64,000 nt of DNA from Caballeronia sp. TF1N1 (lineage in GTDB: Bacteria > Pseudomonadota > Gammaproteobacteria > Burkholderiales > Burkholderiaceae). The notes under the pieces are model-generated. The model saw only the letters and a program-made list of their open reading frames with translations. It made no database searches and was not told the origin of the DNA. Made by a program: the position numbers and the translations under genes. Numbering within the stretch: the first letter of the stretch is position 1; every line of letters begins with the position of its first letter. The stretch spans positions 186,001 through 250,000 of the forward strand of contig NZ_CP084628.1 in assembly GCF_022878925.1 (NCBI RefSeq), in the 5' to 3' direction. Of this stretch, positions 8,592 through 17,425 are shown in pieces.

Positions 8592-9614
8592 TCAGCTCCT
8601 TGCCAGCACGCGTTCCAGACGCGAGCGAACGGATTCCGGTTGCGGCTCGCCGACGCCGTAGACATCCTCGAACATGGTGTCGAGCGCAGGCGCGGCGGAG
8701 TTCGCGGTGAAGTCGATCGCGTCGCTCATCTCGCGGCTGATCTCGGCATCGAGTGCGTCGATCTCGGCGGCGGTCACCGCGTGGCGCTCGATCAGCGTGC
8801 CGCGCGCACGGACGATCGGATCGCGCTTGCGTCCCACTTCTTCTTCATCGGGCGTGCGGTACGGACTCTTGTCCATGCGGCCATGACCGAAGAAGCGGAA
8901 GCACGAGATCGCCATGAAGCCGGGCTTGCCAGCGCGCGCGCCCGAGACCAGGTCTTCCGCCACGTCGAGCACGGCTTCGACATCCTCGCCATCCACCATG
9001 CCCGTGCGCAGGCCGAACGCCTCGGCGCGCTTGTCGAAGGCGGTGGAGCGTGTCGCCTTGTCGATCCGCGTGCCCATGCCATATTGATTGTTGATGCACA
9101 CGAAAAGCACCGGCAGGTCCCACAGCGCCGCCATGTTCATGCTTTCGTAGAGGATGCCTTGCTGCATGGCGCCATCGCCGAAGAACGCCACCGATATCGC
9201 ATCTTTCTTCAGGAGCTTGTAGCTCAGGCCCGCGCCGACCACATGCGAGATGCCGCCGCCGACGATCGCATTCGCGCCGAGGTGACCCAACGCCATGTCG
9301 GCGATATGCATCGAGCCGCCCTTTCCACGGCAGTACCCGGAAGCCTTGCCGCCGATTTCCGCCATCATCCGGTTGGGCTCGGCGCCGCGCGCGAGAAAGA
9401 TGCCGTGGCCGCGATGGTGCGTCGTGAAGCTGTCCTGCGGCTGCAACGCGCCGACGACACCCGCCGCCGCGCCCTCTTCGCCGATGGACAGATGCAGCAT
9501 CGACCCCGCCGACAGCTCGCGCGCATACAGCTCGGCGACATGTTCCTCGAAGGTTCTGATGCGGCGCATCGTGCGATAAAGGTCTAGCAATGGAGGCTTG
9601 GATTGCGAAAGCAT
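8592..9614 (-). CDS. thiamine-diphosphate-dependent dehydrogenase E1 component, alpha subunit (acetoin dehydrogenase type)
   Basis: A 340-residue E1alpha chain. The thiamine diphosphate motif is present: G-D-G at 146-148, then N-N at 175-176. The H-H-R-G-H segment (66-70) and the K-G-G-S-M-H loop near 98-103 are also typical of E1alpha subunits. Together with the beta subunit it would decarboxylate a 2-oxoacid or cleave an acetoin-like substrate and pass the acyl unit to the lipoyl arm of the E2. It follows the kinase gene by 76 bases. No dihydrolipoamide dehydrogenase (E3) gene lies in this operon. Confidence 0.88.
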   Translation of the reverse strand: MLSQSKPPLLDLYRTMRRIRTFEEHVAELYARELSAGSMLHLSIGEEGAAAGVVGALQPQDSFTTHHRGHGIFLARGAEPNRMMAEIGGKASGYCRGKGGSMHIADMALGHLGANAIVGGGISHVVGAGLSYKLLKKDAISVAFFGDGAMQQGILYESMNMAALWDLPVLFVCINNQYGMGTRIDKATRSTAFDKRAEAFGLRTGMVDGEDVEAVLDVAEDLVSGARAGKPGFMAISCFRFFGHGRMDKSPYRTPDEEEVGRKRDPIVRARGTLIERHAVTAAEIDALDAEISREMSDAIDFTANSAAPALDTMFEDVYGVGEPQPESVRSRLERVLARS

Positions 9615-9690
9615 GGTTTCGACTCTGATGGAGGGTTCTCGATGAATGCGCGGACCGGTATCTCGGCGTGCGGGCTTCGACCGGCCTCGC

Positions 9691-11193
9691 TTACGCGGAA
9701 GGTCGCTCGCTAAAGCCGCGCAGGGCCGGATAAAGCTTCTGATACCGTTCGTAAATCTCGTCGTAGCGGGCGGCTTCGGCTGCTCTCGGTTCTATGCGGC
9801 GGCCCGGTTTCACCATGGCCGAAATACCTTCGTCGATGGAGCCGAAATGGCCGACGCCCGTCGCGGCAAGAATGGCCGCGCCGAGCGACGGCGCTTCGCT
9901 CGCCTTGGGCACGCTCACCGGCAAGCCCGCGATATCGGCATGGAGTTGCAGCCACAGGTCGGACGCGACCACGCCACCGCCGATGGTGATTTCACTCGCG
10001 GGAAAGCCCGCCTGCGCCATGCGCTCGAAGATCAGGCGCGAGCCGAAGCAGATGCCTTCGATGGTCGCGCGAAACAGATGCGGCATGCCGTGCGCGAGCG
10101 TCAGTCCGACGAAGGCGCCGCGCGAGAGCGCATCGACATGAGGTGTGCGGTTGCCCTGAAAATGATCTAGCGCGAGCAGACCGTCGCAGCCCGGCGCGAT
10201 CTCGCGGGCTTCGTCGTTGAGCGCCTTGAGATCGAGATTGCCGCCCGCGAGCCGCCGCAACCAGTTGACGATGGAGCCCGTCGATGTCTGTCCGCCTTCG
10301 ATGATGTGCCGGCCAGGATAGACGGCATCGGCATACGTGCCCCACAGGCCCTTGGCGGCGGCCGAGCGGTCGGAGACGCCGAACATCAGATGCGACGACC
10401 CGGTGATGAGCGCCACTTGTCCCGGCTTCGCAACACCGATTCCGATCATGCCGATGAGCGCATCCGCGCCGCCTTGCACGACCTTGACGCTCTGCGGCAA
10501 CTGCAAATGTTCGGCGGCACGCGCGCTCAACGTGCCGACCACTTCGCCTGGCGCGATAACGGCGTCGGGCCACTTGTCGAGCAGCGAATCGAGCTTCAGC
10601 GCCGCGAGCAGACTCTTCGCGTAACCTCCGCGCTCGGTCGAGTAATGCCAGCGAATCGACGCGTTATCGAGGCTCGCGCAACGCCGGCCCGTGAGCCGCA
10701 AGTTCATGAAGTCCTGATACTCGCAGATGGTCGCCGCACGCTCGTAGATCTCGGGCTCGTGACGCGCGATCCACAATGCTTTCGGGATCATCCATTCCGC
10801 CGATACCGGACCTTCGCCCGCGCCGTTGACGACGAGCGCCGGATCGCCGGTGGCGAGCACGTCGGCGGCTTCGGCTTCGGCGCGTACATCCATCCAGATG
10901 ATGGCCGGACGTAGCGCCGCGCCTTGCGCGTCGAGCGCGACGACGCTGCAACTCGTGGTGGCAAGCGCCACGGCATCGATGTCGGCGGGCGCGATACCCG
11001 CTTCCTTCACGGCCTGCCGAACCGCCGTGCCCATGGCATTCCACCAGTCTTCCGGATTCTGCTCGGCGCGCGCGCCCGCCGAAAACTGCGTGGCGTACGG
11101 CTGCGCGGCCGATCCAAGACAGGAGCCGGTCAAATCGAACACGCGTGCACGAATGCTTTCCGTTCCACCATCGACGCCGATTACGTGGCTCAT
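9691..11193 (-). CDS. FGGY-family carbohydrate kinase
   Basis: A 500-residue sugar or polyol kinase with the two-domain FGGY layout. The N-terminal phosphate-binding motif is D-G-G-T-E-S at 8-13. The Q-G-G-A-D-A-L region supplies the likely catalytic Asp, and G-G-G-V-V-A-S-D near the C-terminus belongs to the nucleotide-binding fold. GGAGA upstream fixes the ATG at 11193 rather than one 18 codons earlier. It is the first gene of the minus-strand operon. Family members phosphorylate ketoses, polyols or tetruloses; which one applies here is not visible. Confidence 0.88.
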   Translation of the reverse strand: MSHVIGVDGGTESIRARVFDLTGSCLGSAAQPYATQFSAGARAEQNPEDWWNAMGTAVRQAVKEAGIAPADIDAVALATTSCSVVALDAQGAALRPAIIWMDVRAEAEAADVLATGDPALVVNGAGEGPVSAEWMIPKALWIARHEPEIYERAATICEYQDFMNLRLTGRRCASLDNASIRWHYSTERGGYAKSLLAALKLDSLLDKWPDAVIAPGEVVGTLSARAAEHLQLPQSVKVVQGGADALIGMIGIGVAKPGQVALITGSSHLMFGVSDRSAAAKGLWGTYADAVYPGRHIIEGGQTSTGSIVNWLRRLAGGNLDLKALNDEAREIAPGCDGLLALDHFQGNRTPHVDALSRGAFVGLTLAHGMPHLFRATIEGICFGSRLIFERMAQAGFPASEITIGGGVVASDLWLQLHADIAGLPVSVPKASEAPSLGAAILAATGVGHFGSIDEGISAMVKPGRRIEPRAAEAARYDEIYERYQKLYPALRGFSERPSA

Positions 11194-11317
11194 GCTGTCT
11201 CCGTGTCTCCAGCCATCGTCTTGCACATTTGTCGTCATGCGCGACATTTGTGATGAGTTTGATTTTCGGGGTGGGCTTTGTCAAGATGGTGTGCATAAAC
11301 AGAGGGGAAACACCTAA
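11194..11317. promoter_or_regulatory. divergent promoter region with a direct repeat, candidate operator for the SorC-type regulator
   Basis: This 124-base gap separates the kinase operon from the regulator. It holds two copies of ACATTTGT at 11225-11232 and 11244-11251, 19 bases apart in the same orientation, within an A/T-richer stretch. Regularly spaced repeats are plausible operator half-sites for the adjacent SorC-family protein; this is inferred from position only. Confidence 0.35.
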
Positions 11318-12334
11318 ATGCTGGAGCTGAACCTTGCGCACGAGTCCGACGACGCGCTGATCGTCCGCGCTGCGTGGCTGTATTACGTCGGTGGTTTGAA
11401 TCAGGAGCAGACGGCCTCGCGGCTCGGTCTGCATCGCAGCCGCGTCAATCGCCTGCTGTCCGAGGCGCGCGATCGCGGGCTCATCAACGTGACGATCAAC
11501 CACGAATCCGCGCGCGATATCGAAGTCGAACAGGCCATTGCGCGTTGCTTCGGCCTCGACTTCTGCATCGCCACGCCAACCTTGGGATTCGCCGACGGGC
11601 CCGCCGATCCCAAAGCGGATCGCATTCGCGCGGCCATCAGCCGGCGCGCGGTCGGCGCGGCGGGCGCGAGCTTTCTGAAGGGCAAGCTGCTGGACGGGCC
11701 CATTACCGTGGGCGTGAGCTGGGGACGCACGATAGAACAAGTGGCGACGCAGCTTGCGGGCGTGCGCAATCCGCAGGCGCGATTCGTCTCGCTGCTCGGG
11801 TCGCTCAAGCGGAACTCGACATCGAACCCGTTCGAAGTCGTGCAGTTCTTCGCGGCGCGGACCGGCGGCGAGGTGCACTTTTTGCCCGTTCCGTTCATCG
11901 CCAATTCGGTGGCGGACCGGAAGGTCTTTTTCGAGCAGCGCATCGTGCAGGACGCAATGCATCTCGCGCAGAACGCCGATCTTTATCTCATCAGCGTGGG
12001 CGAACTCGAGGAAACGTCGGTGCTGCGGACACAGGACATCATGACGGCGGACGAGCTGCGCAATATCCAGGAAAGCGGCGCCGTCTGCGATTCGCTCGGC
12101 AAGCTGTTCGATATCGACGGCCGCGAGATCAAGCATCCGCTCAGCGAACGGACGGTCGCCATCGCCACGGACGAATTACGCGGTCGCAATGTCGTGCTTC
12201 TGACGGGCGGTCTGGAAAAAGTACGCGCGACGATTGCGTTGCTGCGCAGTGGCATCGTCAAGGGGCTCGTTATCGACGGCGACACGGCGCTCGCGCTGGC
12301 GAAGTCGATGCAGTTGACTGACGGATTGGCATGA
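11318..12334 (+). CDS. SorC/DeoR-type sugar-binding transcriptional regulator
   Basis: A 338-residue regulator with an N-terminal helix-turn-helix (about 28-52: Q-T-A-S-R-L-G-L-H-R-S-R-V-N-R-L-L) and a large C-terminal effector domain containing G-V-S-W-G-R-T and V-V-L-L-T-G-G near its end, as in the SorC sugar-binding domain. GAGGGGA precedes the ATG. It is transcribed away from the kinase operon and is the obvious candidate to control it in response to a phosphorylated sugar or polyol. Confidence 0.85.
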   Translation: MLELNLAHESDDALIVRAAWLYYVGGLNQEQTASRLGLHRSRVNRLLSEARDRGLINVTINHESARDIEVEQAIARCFGLDFCIATPTLGFADGPADPKADRIRAAISRRAVGAAGASFLKGKLLDGPITVGVSWGRTIEQVATQLAGVRNPQARFVSLLGSLKRNSTSNPFEVVQFFAARTGGEVHFLPVPFIANSVADRKVFFEQRIVQDAMHLAQNADLYLISVGELEETSVLRTQDIMTADELRNIQESGAVCDSLGKLFDIDGREIKHPLSERTVAIATDELRGRNVVLLTGGLEKVRATIALLRSGIVKGLVIDGDTALALAKSMQLTDGLA

Positions 12335-12411
12335 CGCGTGAATTGGGCGCTCGGGGAAGGCAGAACAATCCGTCCAAGCCGGGCGCCCAGCAAACAAAGC
12401 GGTTGCGCTCC

Positions 12412-12417
12412 TATAAT
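12412..12417 (+). promoter_or_regulatory. candidate -10 box (TATAAT) for the lyase-fold gene
   Basis: A perfect TATAAT lies 29 bases before the ATG of the exported lyase-like gene. No good -35 hexamer is found at the usual spacing (bases 12389-12394 read AGCAAA), so this is a suggestive match only. Confidence 0.35.
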
Positions 12418-12446
12418 CGCGACTTCCCAATCCGCGAATTCCTACC

Positions 12447-13952
12447 ATGAGATTGCTTGGACGCGCATCGCTTGCTGCTGTCGTGTTTGCCATGTTTGCC
12501 GTGTTGCCGGCGTTTGCGCAGCAGGTTCCACCTCACGATGAATTCTTCTGGCTCGGCGAGATCAACAAGGCGACCGTCGTCATCAACACGAGCGAAGGCT
12601 TGCTCGACAAATCGATGGCGCCGCGCCTGGCCGCTGGCGTCGCCAAGGTGATCGCCGACGCCGACCAGCCTGGCGCGAAGCGACCGCGAACCGTCATTAC
12701 CTTCGAGCCGCTTCTGATCAAGGCAGCGGGCGAAGACATCACGCTACTGCACGCCGGACGCTCCAGTCAGGACATGCACGCGACTTACCGTTCCGCGATC
12801 CTGCGCGACGACCTGCTCAATCTCGCCGATCAGCTCAACACCACGACCGCCACCATCGTGCGCCTCGCCGACAAATACAAGAGCGTGGTCGTGCCGAACT
12901 ACACGAACGGCGTGGCCGCGCAGCCCAACAGCTATGGCCATTACTTGCTAGGCTTTGCCGCCGGCCTCGACCGCGACGCGCAGCGAATTCGCGAGACATA
13001 CAAGCGCGTGGACCGTTCGTCGATGGGAACGACAGTGCTGAACGGTACGAGTTGGCCGCTGGATCGCGAGCGCATGGCGCAGTATCTCGGCTTCAATGCG
13101 CTCGTCGACAACGCGTACGACGCGTCGCAGATTTCTTCCGTCGATGAACCCGTGGAGGCTGGTGCGGTCGTCACGAGCGTGGCGCTGCATACCGGCGCCT
13201 TCATTCAGGACGTGATGACGCAATACGCCGAATCGCGCCCTTGGATTCTCTTGCAGGAAGGCGGCGCCAATACGTACGTATCGAGCGCCATGCCGCAAAA
13301 GCGTAACCCGGGGCTTTTGATTCGCACGCGCTCGGACGCATCGACGGCGATCTCGCAGGCGGAAGGCGTCGTGATGCAAGCGCATAACCTGCCGCCGGGC
13401 ATGAGCGATCCGAAGGACGTGAAGGCCAACAACGAGATGGTCGAAAGCGGCATTGCAGCGCTCAAGGGCTTCGACGAGGTGCTGAACTCGCTCGTCATCG
13501 ACCCGAACCGCGCACTTGAAGAGCTCAATAGCGACTGGACGGCATCGCAGGAAGTGGCCGATGTCCTCATGCGCAAGTACAAACTGCCGTTCCGGGTCGG
13601 CCATCATTTTGCGTCGAACGTGGTGGAATATGCGCGGCAGAAGGACATCAAGCCGCTCGACTTTCCGTACGCCGATGCGCAGCGCATCTACAGGCAAACG
13701 GTCGAAGGCACGCCCTACGCCGGCGATTTTCCGATGAGCGAAGCCGAGTTTCGCTCGACGCTGGACCCGGTGGCGATCGTGAACGATCGCGCGACCGTGG
13801 GCGGCCCGCAGCCTTCGGAAATGACGCGCATGCTGAAAGATGCGAATGCGCGTATCGCCGAGCAGGACAAGTGGATCAAGAGCAATCGCGCGCATATCGC
13901 GAGTTCGCTGGCGCGGCTCGACAATGACTTCGGCAAGATGATTGGGCATTGA
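12447..13952 (+). CDS. exported argininosuccinate-lyase/fumarase-superfamily protein
   Basis: A 501-residue protein with a clear Sec signal peptide (A-F-A before Gln25) fused to a fumarase/aspartase-superfamily lyase. Region 1 is H-A-G-R-S-S-Q-D-M-H (102-111), close to the H-T-G-R-S-R-N-D of argininosuccinate lyase. Region 3 is S-S-A-M-P-Q-K-R-N-P (279-288), the superfamily signature. In region 2, Y-T-N-G-V-A-A-Q-P (152-160) has Asn154 where the lyases have a catalytic His (T-H-L-Q). An exported member with that residue changed is unlikely to be the arginine-biosynthetic enzyme. Likely periplasmic; the reaction is unknown. A porin gene follows on the same strand after 323 bases. Confidence 0.8.
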   Translation: MRLLGRASLAAVVFAMFAVLPAFAQQVPPHDEFFWLGEINKATVVINTSEGLLDKSMAPRLAAGVAKVIADADQPGAKRPRTVITFEPLLIKAAGEDITLLHAGRSSQDMHATYRSAILRDDLLNLADQLNTTTATIVRLADKYKSVVVPNYTNGVAAQPNSYGHYLLGFAAGLDRDAQRIRETYKRVDRSSMGTTVLNGTSWPLDRERMAQYLGFNALVDNAYDASQISSVDEPVEAGAVVTSVALHTGAFIQDVMTQYAESRPWILLQEGGANTYVSSAMPQKRNPGLLIRTRSDASTAISQAEGVVMQAHNLPPGMSDPKDVKANNEMVESGIAALKGFDEVLNSLVIDPNRALEELNSDWTASQEVADVLMRKYKLPFRVGHHFASNVVEYARQKDIKPLDFPYADAQRIYRQTVEGTPYAGDFPMSEAEFRSTLDPVAIVNDRATVGGPQPSEMTRMLKDANARIAEQDKWIKSNRAHIASSLARLDNDFGKMIGH

Positions 13953-14275
13953 AGCTGCGCACATGCTCGAGCGTATCGCGCTGATGAGGCTTGTCGATTT
14001 GCCGGTGACAATCCTTCTTTTCGGGGCGCTCTGCTACGGCTTCGCCAATCCGAACATCTGATGAATGCGGTAAATGCGCTTGAACCCGCGTTTGCCCAAT
14101 ACGCGCGAAAACGATAGTCCGCCAATATTTCGTCATTACGACAGCGCGCTCGACCGCGAGCCGAATCGGCGATATCGCAACATCTTCATCATGTGTTCAA
14201 GCGGCTATTTTGCATTTGACGATTCGGTCGCTAACCTCTCGACAGAGTCCCCGTCAACTCGTCCGGAGTTCAGGC
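13953..14275. other. 323-base gap between lyase-fold gene and porin gene
   Basis: I see no convincing gene here. Its 3' part must hold the porin promoter and leader; TTGACG at 14216-14221 could be a -35 element, but no good -10 hexamer follows at 16-18 bases. No terminator hairpin was found after the lyase gene. Confidence 0.5.
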
Positions 14276-15424
14276 ATGAAAAAATCGCGAATCGCATGGA
14301 TGCTGCCATTGCTGTTGATCAGCGCTGGCGCGCGGGCACAGAGCTCAGTCACGCTGTACGGCTTGATCGATGCAGGCCTGATGTACACGAATAACGTCGC
14401 CAAAGGGGGCTCGCAAGGCTCGCTTTGGCAGGCCACGAGCGGCAATATCAACGGCAGCCGCTGGGGACTGCGTGGCTCGGAAGATCTCGGCGGCGGATTG
14501 AAGGCCATCTTCGTGCTCGAGAACGGCTTCAACCTGCAGACCGGCCGCCTGGGCCAGAACGGACGCGAGTTCGGCCGTCAGGCATATGTGGGCCTTGCAT
14601 CGAGCGACTATGGCGCGCTGACGCTGGGACGCCAGTACGATTCGCTCGTCGATTTCGTCGCGCCGCTGTCCGCAACCGCAGGCTCGTTCGGCGACACGGG
14701 CTTCGCGCATCCGTTCGATAACGACAACCTCAATCACTCGGTCCGCATGAGCAACGCGGTCAAGTACATGAGCAGTTCGTACGCCGGACTCAAATTCGGC
14801 GCACTGTACGCGTTCTCCAACAGCACCGACTTTTCGATGAACCGCGCCTACAGCGCGGGCGGCAGTTACAGCTACGGACCGTTCAACGTCGCGGTCGGCT
14901 ATCTGCAGATCAATGGCTCGAACGGCGCGAACACGGCCGGAGCCATCGATGTCGCCGAATCGACCGCCAATGGCACCGGCGGCTTCGTGGTCGGTGCATC
15001 GCGCGAATGGGTGCTCGGCGCCGGCGCGAACTATGCGTACGGTCCGGCGCTCATAGGCTTCGTGTTCACGCGCAGCGTCTATCAAGGCACGACATCGTTC
15101 AACTCGGTGAACGGCGCGATGAGCTTCTATAATTACGAAGTGAACGCGAAGTATGCGCTGACGCCCGCGATCAGTCTTGGTATAGCCGATACTTATACCG
15201 ACGGCCACGCCGCCAACAGCCGCACTTTCGGCGACGATCCGAAATACAACCAGGTCAATCTGCAAGCCATCTATTCGTTCTCCAAGCGCACGGACGTGTA
15301 CGCCGAAGCGATGTATCAGCACGCAATCGGCGCGCAATACGTGGCCTTCATCAATACCTCGGGCGGCGCTTCGTCCACGGCCAACCAGGTGGTCGGAACG
15401 GTTGGGCTGCGGCATCGGTTCTGA
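14276..15424 (+). CDS. outer-membrane general porin (Burkholderia type, 16-strand)
   Basis: A 382-residue Gram-negative porin. A signal peptide ends near A-R-A-Q, and the mature chain starts S-S-V-T-L-Y-G-L-I-D-A-G, the classic porin first strand. There are repeated aromatic-girdled strands, F-V-L-E-N-G-F near the loop region, and a C-terminal R-H-R-F whose terminal Phe is the usual assembly signal. GGAG eight bases before the ATG at 14276 and the signal peptide position set this start. Trimeric diffusion channel; no operon partners. A hairpin terminator follows directly. Confidence 0.92.
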   Translation: MKKSRIAWMLPLLLISAGARAQSSVTLYGLIDAGLMYTNNVAKGGSQGSLWQATSGNINGSRWGLRGSEDLGGGLKAIFVLENGFNLQTGRLGQNGREFGRQAYVGLASSDYGALTLGRQYDSLVDFVAPLSATAGSFGDTGFAHPFDNDNLNHSVRMSNAVKYMSSSYAGLKFGALYAFSNSTDFSMNRAYSAGGSYSYGPFNVAVGYLQINGSNGANTAGAIDVAESTANGTGGFVVGASREWVLGAGANYAYGPALIGFVFTRSVYQGTTSFNSVNGAMSFYNYEVNAKYALTPAISLGIADTYTDGHAANSRTFGDDPKYNQVNLQAIYSFSKRTDVYAEAMYQHAIGAQYVAFINTSGGASSTANQVVGTVGLRHRF

Positions 15425-15444
15425 TTGGTTCGAGCGCTCGTCGG

Positions 15445-15474
15445 GATGCAGCCACGATAGCTGGCTGCATCTTT
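15445..15474 (+). terminator. rho-independent-type terminator after the porin gene
   Basis: A perfect 10-bp stem (GATGCAGCCA with TGGCTGCATC) and a seven-base loop are followed by only three T residues. It starts 20 bases after the porin stop and reaches the end of the convergent MFS gene. Confidence 0.7.
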
Positions 15475-16639
15475 ACCGAGCGTCGCTTTGCTTGGCCGTC
15501 ACGGTCCGCGCGCATAACGGCACGAGACACAGCAAAACGACGACGACCCAGAAGGCGCCGGGAAGGCCCACTTGTCCCGCTATGAAGCCGATTCCCGCAG
15601 GCCCTGACAGAATCCCGGCGTAACCCACTATCGTCACCGCGGCTACCGCAAGCGCGGGTGGCATGAGCCGCTGCGTTCCGCTTCGACGATAAAGAATCGG
15701 GACCGTGTTCGATGCTCCAAGCCCCACCAGCACGAAGCCGCCCAGCGCAACGAAGGCGATGGGAACCGTGAGCAGAAGCACGAACCCGACGATGGTCAGC
15801 ACGCCGCCCCAGAACATGACCGCGCGCTCGCCGAGCCGCTTGATGACGGCATCGCCGCATAAACGCCCGCCTGTCATTGCAATCGAAAAGAGGACGTATC
15901 CGAGCCCCGCTTCGTTCTTGCCGACGAGACCCGTGTCCGAGACGAGCAGCGCGCTCCAGTCGAGCACCGCGCCCTCGGCGAGGAACGTGATGGCAGCGAG
16001 AATGGCGAGCAACAGCACGATGCCGCGCGGCACGGCAAAGATAGGCCCGCCTTCGCTCTTTGCATAAGGCAGAAGTCTGGGCGTTGCGAGGACCAACGTT
16101 CCGAGCACGAGTGCCGAGCAAAGGAGGGTGCCCGCCAGCGTGCCGACATGCATCGACAGCAGGAACGTCATGAGACTCGATCCGGCGAACCCACCTACGC
16201 TGAACAGGGCATGGAACCCCGACATGAGCGGCCGTCCCGCGTCACGTTCGACTTCGACGGCATGAACGTTCATTGCCACTTCGAGCGAGCCTAGCGATGC
16301 ACCGAACAAAAACAGCGCTATGCCTAATTCAGCCGGCGTATTGACGACCGTGAGAAACGGCAAGGTCAGGACGAGACCCACGCCTCCCGCCACGATCACC
16401 GGCTTGCTGCCGTAGCGCGCGGTGAGCATGCCCGCGAGAAGCATCGCCAGGACCGAGCCTAAGCCGATGCACAAAAGCAGCAGGCCGAGTGTGGTGTCGT
16501 CGACACCGAGCCTGCTCTTCGTGAACGGCACGAGAGGCGCCCACGACGCAATGCTGAAGCCGGCCACGAGAAACGCAAGACGTGTGGCAAGACGCGTTCC
16601 AGAGCGATTGGACGATACTCCCAGATTGGCCTCGCTCAT
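15473..16639 (-). CDS. MFS transporter (YbjJ-like)
   Basis: A 388-residue major facilitator with about twelve hydrophobic segments, a S-R-L-G-V loop after TM1 and T-A-R-Y-G-S-K-P in the TM2-3 loop. It resembles the YbjJ-like branch of sugar or drug transporters. Its ATG overlaps the stop of the upstream DeoR-family gene by four bases (ATGA), so the two are translationally coupled and the regulator probably controls the transporter. Substrate unknown. Confidence 0.85.
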   Translation of the reverse strand: MSEANLGVSSNRSGTRLATRLAFLVAGFSIASWAPLVPFTKSRLGVDDTTLGLLLLCIGLGSVLAMLLAGMLTARYGSKPVIVAGGVGLVLTLPFLTVVNTPAELGIALFLFGASLGSLEVAMNVHAVEVERDAGRPLMSGFHALFSVGGFAGSSLMTFLLSMHVGTLAGTLLCSALVLGTLVLATPRLLPYAKSEGGPIFAVPRGIVLLLAILAAITFLAEGAVLDWSALLVSDTGLVGKNEAGLGYVLFSIAMTGGRLCGDAVIKRLGERAVMFWGGVLTIVGFVLLLTVPIAFVALGGFVLVGLGASNTVPILYRRSGTQRLMPPALAVAAVTIVGYAGILSGPAGIGFIAGQVGLPGAFWVVVVLLCLVPLCARTVTAKQSDAR

Positions 16640-17412
16640 GATTTTTCCACCGCAGTCATCACCGTTGGGCCGGACTTCGACAGCGCCGCGAGCACATCAC
16701 CCGGTGCATCTTCCTCAATGATAAGGAAGTCGATTTCCTTCATGTTCGCCACGCTATAAGGCGCGCGCGCATGAAGTTTCGCGGTCGTGGCGAGCACGAC
16801 CTTCTGCGCGCTTGCAGCGACGACCGCGCGTTTGAACGCAGCGTCGCTCAAGCCGAATGCGCCGATGCCGCGTGACGTCGATACCGCGCACGCGCCGATG
16901 AAGCACAGATCGAAGCTCATGCGCCTGACGAACTCCACCGAAGTGGGATCGACGCTGCCGCCTACGTGTTGATCGACCAAGCCGCCGGTCATGACGAGTT
17001 GCAGGTCCGTTCGTCGCAACATCGCAGCAGCGATATCGACGGAGTTCGTGACCACCGTGAGCTCGAAATCCGCAGGCAGGATGTTCGCGAGCGCGAGGTT
17101 GGTGCTGCCGCTGTCGAGGAACAGGAACTGGCCCCGCTGAATGAGGGACGCGGCCGTTTGCGCGAGGATGCGCTTGCGGTCGGCGTCCATGTCGATGCGC
17201 GCCGCCATGGGAAACGCAGCCGGCAAAACCGGCAGCGCGCCGCCGTATACGCGACGGCATTTGCCTTCGGACGCCAGCGCCCGAAGATCGCGGCGGATGG
17301 CGTCTTCCGATACGGCGAATTCGACGGCGAGATTAGCGGCGACGAGCGACTGGCCAGAAGACAGACGGCTGGCCAGTTCGTCGCGACGGGCGAGTGGGAG
17401 ATCGGGGTTCAT
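16636..17412 (-). CDS. DeoR/GlpR family transcriptional regulator
   Basis: A 258-residue repressor. The N-terminal winged helix holds V-S-E-D-A-I-R-R-D-L (34-43) followed by R-R-V-Y-G-G-A-L, the DeoR signature. The C-terminal DeoRC sensor domain has D-S-G-S-T-N and T-G-G-x-V. The ATG at 17412 is preferred over 17454 because the domain starts at the usual distance, and the extra codons overlap a repeat cluster that looks like an operator. Coupled to the MFS gene 15473-16639. Confidence 0.88.
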   Translation of the reverse strand: MNPDLPLARRDELASRLSSGQSLVAANLAVEFAVSEDAIRRDLRALASEGKCRRVYGGALPVLPAAFPMAARIDMDADRKRILAQTAASLIQRGQFLFLDSGSTNLALANILPADFELTVVTNSVDIAAAMLRRTDLQLVMTGGLVDQHVGGSVDPTSVEFVRRMSFDLCFIGACAVSTSRGIGAFGLSDAAFKRAVVAASAQKVVLATTAKLHARAPYSVANMKEIDFLIIEEDAPGDVLAALSKSGPTVMTAVEKS

Positions 17413-17425
17413 GCGTGCAGCATAC

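Noticed and set aside
7604..9614. Pyruvate or branched-chain 2-oxoacid dehydrogenase E1
   Set aside because: The partner E2 has an AcoC-type hydrolase domain rather than an acyltransferase domain, which favours an acetoin-type complex, although E1 sequence alone does not settle it.
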